From contig JAHFTZ010000051.1 in assembly GCA_023265355.1 (NCBI GenBank), positions 1 through 9,725 of the forward strand: a stretch of 9,725 nucleotides of DNA, given 5' to 3'. The notes beneath the pieces were generated by a model. The model had not been told where the DNA came from and ran no database searches. It worked only from the letters and a program-made list of their open reading frames with translations. The position numbers and the translations under genes were made by a program. Below, piece by piece: positions 7,124 through 9,725 of this stretch (position 1 is the stretch's first letter; each line of letters begins with the position of its first letter). The DNA is from Terriglobus sp. (GTDB lineage: Bacteria > Acidobacteriota > Terriglobia > Terriglobales > Acidobacteriaceae).

Positions 7124-8293
7124 CTAGCGCCTCTTCTTCTTCGCGACCTTCTTTTCTTTCTTCTCTTCCGCGACCAGGCGATACTCCGCAGGTGCCGTTG
7201 TCCCTGGAGCAAGAACGCGACGCGTGATGTTTCCTTCAAGCCGGTAAGTCTTCGAAACAAGCTGCGAAGGCTTGAAGAGTCCCGTAGCCTTGTCCGCCAC
7301 CGGCAAAGAAGCACCCGCTGCAAGCACGGTGTAAGTGAATGCAGGCGCTGGTCCTACGACCTGACGTCCATTGAGCCCACCGGGATCGGTCTTCAACTTA
7401 ATCGGAAGATAACCGGCGAGATTGCGGTCGCGCTGGGCGGTTTCGTAGCGGTGCTTTTTCAGGTTCCACGTGAAGACGCGTAGCTGGTCGAAGTCGTACG
7501 GAAGACCCGCCTTGTAAGGGCTCATCGCGGTCACATAAATAGGAACATCCTTCACCGGACCTTCTATCTCAGGATCCTGAATCACGGTCAGGACATACGC
7601 CGCCACAATCCGCTGGCCTTCGGCGTATCGCGATACGGAGTCCGGTACTTCCGTGTCCATCATGCGCGAGAGCATCCATCCCGTGTTGCCCTTGGAATCC
7701 CGGATCAGCCACCAGTCTTCCATCGGCGGAACATAAGGCGCGTCGGGCGCAACGGGAGCACCTGCGGGCATGCCTCTTTTCCTCGGTGCTGCGTTCGCCG
7801 CAGCATCGGCGGCGGCCTTCTGCGGCGTGACTCCGGGCGGCAACGGCTTCACGGTGCTTGCACGCGCCAGCAGCTTCAGCTTTTCGCCCTCTTCCAGGCG
7901 GTAGAAGCGATCCGTGTCGCGCCCAGGAGCCGAGTGCAGATACACATCGTCGCGCACGGTCGCCGTCGCGACGGGAACGTCCGCAGCGTGATCTTTCTTC
8001 AGAGCTTCGAACTCGTCCGCGACCTGCTGCGTCGCAACTGTGCGTTCATCGATCCAGCCGACTTCGTTGGCGTCCGTCTGCACCTTGTAAAAGCGCCGGT
8101 TGGTCTCAAGCACCTTCAGTCGCTGGCCGTTGGTGACATTGCCAGTACGGTTCGACACCGCCGCGATCCGATCCCGCAGAAACCCGCTCTTCGCCGTCAC
8201 ATAAACGTACTTGCCGGGAAGCGCCGCTTTGAAGCGAGAACATCCGTTGAACAAAAGCAGGGAGAACAGCAGCAGAGGCAGAAGCGTCTTCAT
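7124..8293 (-). CDS. Probable lipoprotein with two bacterial SH3 domains
   Basis: No specific gene is recognised. The 389-residue protein (from the chosen ATG) begins with a lipoprotein-like signal: MKT, a Leu-rich core, then LLFNGC with Cys18 as the likely lipid site. The first SH3-like domain spans about 28-88 (YVYVTAKSGFLRDR ... GWIDERTV). The second spans about 110-215 and is interrupted by a Pro/Ala-rich insert (148-190); it ends in WWLIRDSKGNTGWMLSRMM. A C-terminal region of unknown fold (about 225-375) contains the VFTWNLKKHRYET motif, and the last 15 residues are Lys-rich. Such SH3 proteins often bind cell-wall peptides, so an envelope role is inferred. The ATG at 8291-8293 fits the signal peptide; an earlier in-frame TTG at 8351-8353 would bury it. 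AAGAGGGA lies 14 bases upstream. It follows pyruvate kinase by 60 bp, possibly in one transcript. Confidence 0.85.
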   Translation of the reverse strand: MKTLLPLLLFSLLLFNGCSRFKAALPGKYVYVTAKSGFLRDRIAAVSNRTGNVTNGQRLKVLETNRRFYKVQTDANEVGWIDERTVATQQVADEFEALKKDHAADVPVATATVRDDVYLHSAPGRDTDRFYRLEEGEKLKLLARASTVKPLPPGVTPQKAAADAAANAAPRKRGMPAGAPVAPDAPYVPPMEDWWLIRDSKGNTGWMLSRMMDTEVPDSVSRYAEGQRIVAAYVLTVIQDPEIEGPVKDVPIYVTAMSPYKAGLPYDFDQLRVFTWNLKKHRYETAQRDRNLAGYLPIKLKTDPGGLNGRQVVGPAPAFTYTVLAAGASLPVADKATGLFKPSQLVSKTYRLEGNITRRVLAPGTTAPAEYRLVAEEKKEKKVAKKKRR

Positions 8294-8353
8294 CCAACGC
8301 GCTTCTATCCCTCTTGCTGCCTGCCGTTCTTCTTCCTGATGCAAAATAGACAA

Positions 8354-9725
8354 CTAGCGGTCTCCAACCTTGTGCAGACGCATGAAGTTGGTTGCTCCTG
8401 TGCGCGTCGCCGTTCCAGCCACGATGCCCAGGATCTCGCCCTTCTTCACATGCCCTGCTGCTTCCAGGATGTCCTCGGCCATGTTCACCAGTTTGTCGGT
8501 CTCATCGTAGCGGCGGCAAAGAATCGGTGTCACGCCCCACAACAGAACCATGCGTCCAATGATTTCCACATCCGGGCAGAGGGCGTAGACACGCGCATTC
8601 GGGCGGTACTTCGAAAGCAGACGCGCCGTCGCTCCACTCTCCGTAAAGATGGCAATCGCTCCCAGGTCGAGATCGTCCGCCGAATGCGCCATGCACTCGC
8701 AGATCGTCTCCGCAACGCTCAGGCGCGCGCGCGCAGCGTGTCCGATGCCGTGGCCCAGGCCTTGCCGATGGCCCATGGGCTCCATTGCAATCTGCATCTC
8801 GGTCTCAACGATGATCTTGGCCATCATGGCGACGGACTGCACAGGATACTTGCCTGCCGCGGTCTCCGCGCTCAGCATGACGGCGTCCGTACCGTCATAG
8901 ACGGCGTTCGCCACATCGCTTGCTTCGGCGCGAGTCGGACGCGGATTTTCGATCATGCTCTCGAGCATCTGCGTCGCCGTGATGACAGGCTTGCGATAGA
9001 TCGCAGCGCGACGAATGATGTGCTTCTGGATCGCCGGAACCTTCTCGGGCGGAACTTCCACGCCAAGATCGCCACGCGCGACCATTAGGCCGTCCGTCGC
9101 TTCCAGGATCTCTTCCAGATTTTCAATGGCCTGCGGCTTTTCCAGCTTGGCGACCACCCATGCGGTCGAACCGAGCGCGGCAACGCGCTGCTTGGTGTGG
9201 AGAACGTCCGCAGCCGTACGAACGAACGACACCGCAACCGCATCGACCTTCTGCCCGATGCAGAAGACCAGGTCTTCCTCGTCCTTCTCGGTAAGAGAGG
9301 GCACCTTCACCGGAATACCGGGCAGGTTAATGCCCTTGTTTTCCCCCAGCATGCCGCCGTTGATGATCTCGCAGGTCACGTCTCCGCCCTGGATCGAAAC
9401 CACCTTCAACTCGATCAGGCCGTCGGAGAGCAGGATCGTAGATCCGGGCTCCAGGTTCTCCGCCAGCGTCTTGAACGTCGTTCCGACGCGCTGCGCTGTG
9501 CCTTGGATCTCTTCCGGTGTGATGGTCAGAAGCTCGCCCGCGTGCAGCAGAACGGCCTTGTTATCTGCCAGCTTCCCCGTGCGGATCTTCGGTCCCTGCA
9601 GATCGGCGAGGATGCAGATCGCCTTGCCTTCGCTGGCCGAGACCTTGCGCACCATGGCAATCAGCTCAGCTTTCTGCTCATGGCTGCCGTGCGAAAAGTT
9701 CAGCCGCGCCACATCCAGCCCGGCA
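8354..9725 (-). CDS. pyk: Pyruvate kinase (5' end cut by window edge)
   Basis: This enzyme converts phosphoenolpyruvate and ADP to pyruvate and ATP, the last step of glycolysis. About 456 codons are visible; the frame runs off the right edge through GLDVARLNFSHGSHE, so only about 25-35 N-terminal residues are missing. Visible motifs are LADLQGPKIRTG (about 9575-9607), a B-domain stretch ending at INLPG, and VVAKLEKPQAIENLEE with the catalytic Lys at 9146-9148. MVARGDLGVEVPPEKV (Mg2+/substrate site) and the ITATQMLESMIENPRPTRAE signature follow, then the C-terminal domain with LSVAETICECMA. The GTG at 9710-9712 encodes Val within the conserved DVARLNF and is not a start. Lys replaces Glu in the potassium-site motif (GPKIRT), pointing to a potassium-independent enzyme. 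A Gly/His-rich linker (about 8740-8781) precedes the C-terminal domain. Confidence 0.97.
   Translation of the reverse strand, partial: AGLDVARLNFSHGSHEQKAELIAMVRKVSASEGKAICILADLQGPKIRTGKLADNKAVLLHAGELLTITPEEIQGTAQRVGTTFKTLAENLEPGSTILLSDGLIELKVVSIQGGDVTCEIINGGMLGENKGINLPGIPVKVPSLTEKDEEDLVFCIGQKVDAVAVSFVRTAADVLHTKQRVAALGSTAWVVAKLEKPQAIENLEEILEATDGLMVARGDLGVEVPPEKVPAIQKHIIRRAAIYRKPVITATQMLESMIENPRPTRAEASDVANAVYDGTDAVMLSAETAAGKYPVQSVAMMAKIIVETEMQIAMEPMGHRQGLGHGIGHAARARLSVAETICECMAHSADDLDLGAIAIFTESGATARLLSKYRPNARVYALCPDVEIIGRMVLLWGVTPILCRRYDETDKLVNMAEDILEAAGHVKKGEILGIVAGTATRTGATNFMRLHKVGDR

Noticed and set aside
8294..8353. SH3 protein starting at the TTG just after the pyruvate kinase stop
   Set aside because: It would put 20 charged residues before a well-formed lipoprotein signal peptide, and there is no ribosome binding site at proper distance.
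7934..9088. 384-codon open frame on the plus strand
   Set aside because: It lies antisense to the SH3 lipoprotein and pyruvate kinase, both with clear protein motifs. Its own product (rich in Arg, His and Cys) resembles no family and reflects GC-rich codon bias.
9710..9712. GTG as the start codon of pyruvate kinase
   Set aside because: It encodes Val in the conserved GLDVARLNF, and the frame stays open to the window edge, so the true start is outside.

Overview
The window is a GC-rich bacterial chromosomal segment made mostly of housekeeping genes. The gene content fits an Acidobacteriota member of the Terriglobia/Acidobacteriaceae type (Granulicella, Terriglobus or Edaphobacter-like). The pointers are a pair of ATP synthase b-type genes at the head of an F1 gene run, one carrying a signal-peptide-like N-terminus, an hfq-hflX pair with an Hfq of FKH type, and a solute-exporter remnant of acidobacterial style. 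This placement is inferred from remembered family features and was not tested by a search.

Layout. Positions 1-2392 (minus strand) hold the ATP synthase genes, in transcription order b' (1925-2392), b (1212-1922), delta (667-1212) and alpha (cut by the window edge at position 1). The first three are nearly fused, with 2 bp or less between them. No a or c subunit gene lies upstream of b'. A 342-bp gap (2393-2734) with two inverted repeats separates this run from hflX. Positions 2735-4571 (minus) hold hfq followed 12 bp later by the ribosome-associated GTPase gene hflX, the same pairing as in enterobacteria. A 244-bp intergenic region (4572-4815) separates hfq from two plus-strand genes: a DegT/DnrJ/EryC1/StrS sugar aminotransferase (4816-5973) and a VIT1/CCC1-type ferrous iron exporter (5998-6699).

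Positions 6706-7116 (minus) hold no intact gene. They carry the decayed remains of a DHA2-family (EmrB-like) drug efflux gene, shrunk from about 1.5 kb to about 0.4 kb by internal deletions and frame changes. Positions 7124-8293 (minus) encode a probable lipoprotein with two bacterial SH3 domains. It lies downstream of pyruvate kinase (8354 to the window end), whose active-site sequence suggests a potassium-independent enzyme.

Functionally this is core energy metabolism (ATP synthase, pyruvate kinase), RNA and ribosome stress control (Hfq, HflX), a cell-surface sugar step, metal detoxification and an envelope protein. I see no mobile element, CRISPR array, RNA gene, defence cluster or clearly new multi-gene system. 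The most informative oddities are the collapsed efflux pseudogene, the split ATP synthase cluster with a signal-peptide b subunit, the potassium-site change in pyruvate kinase, the HflX insertion, and the paired inverted repeats upstream of the atp run.
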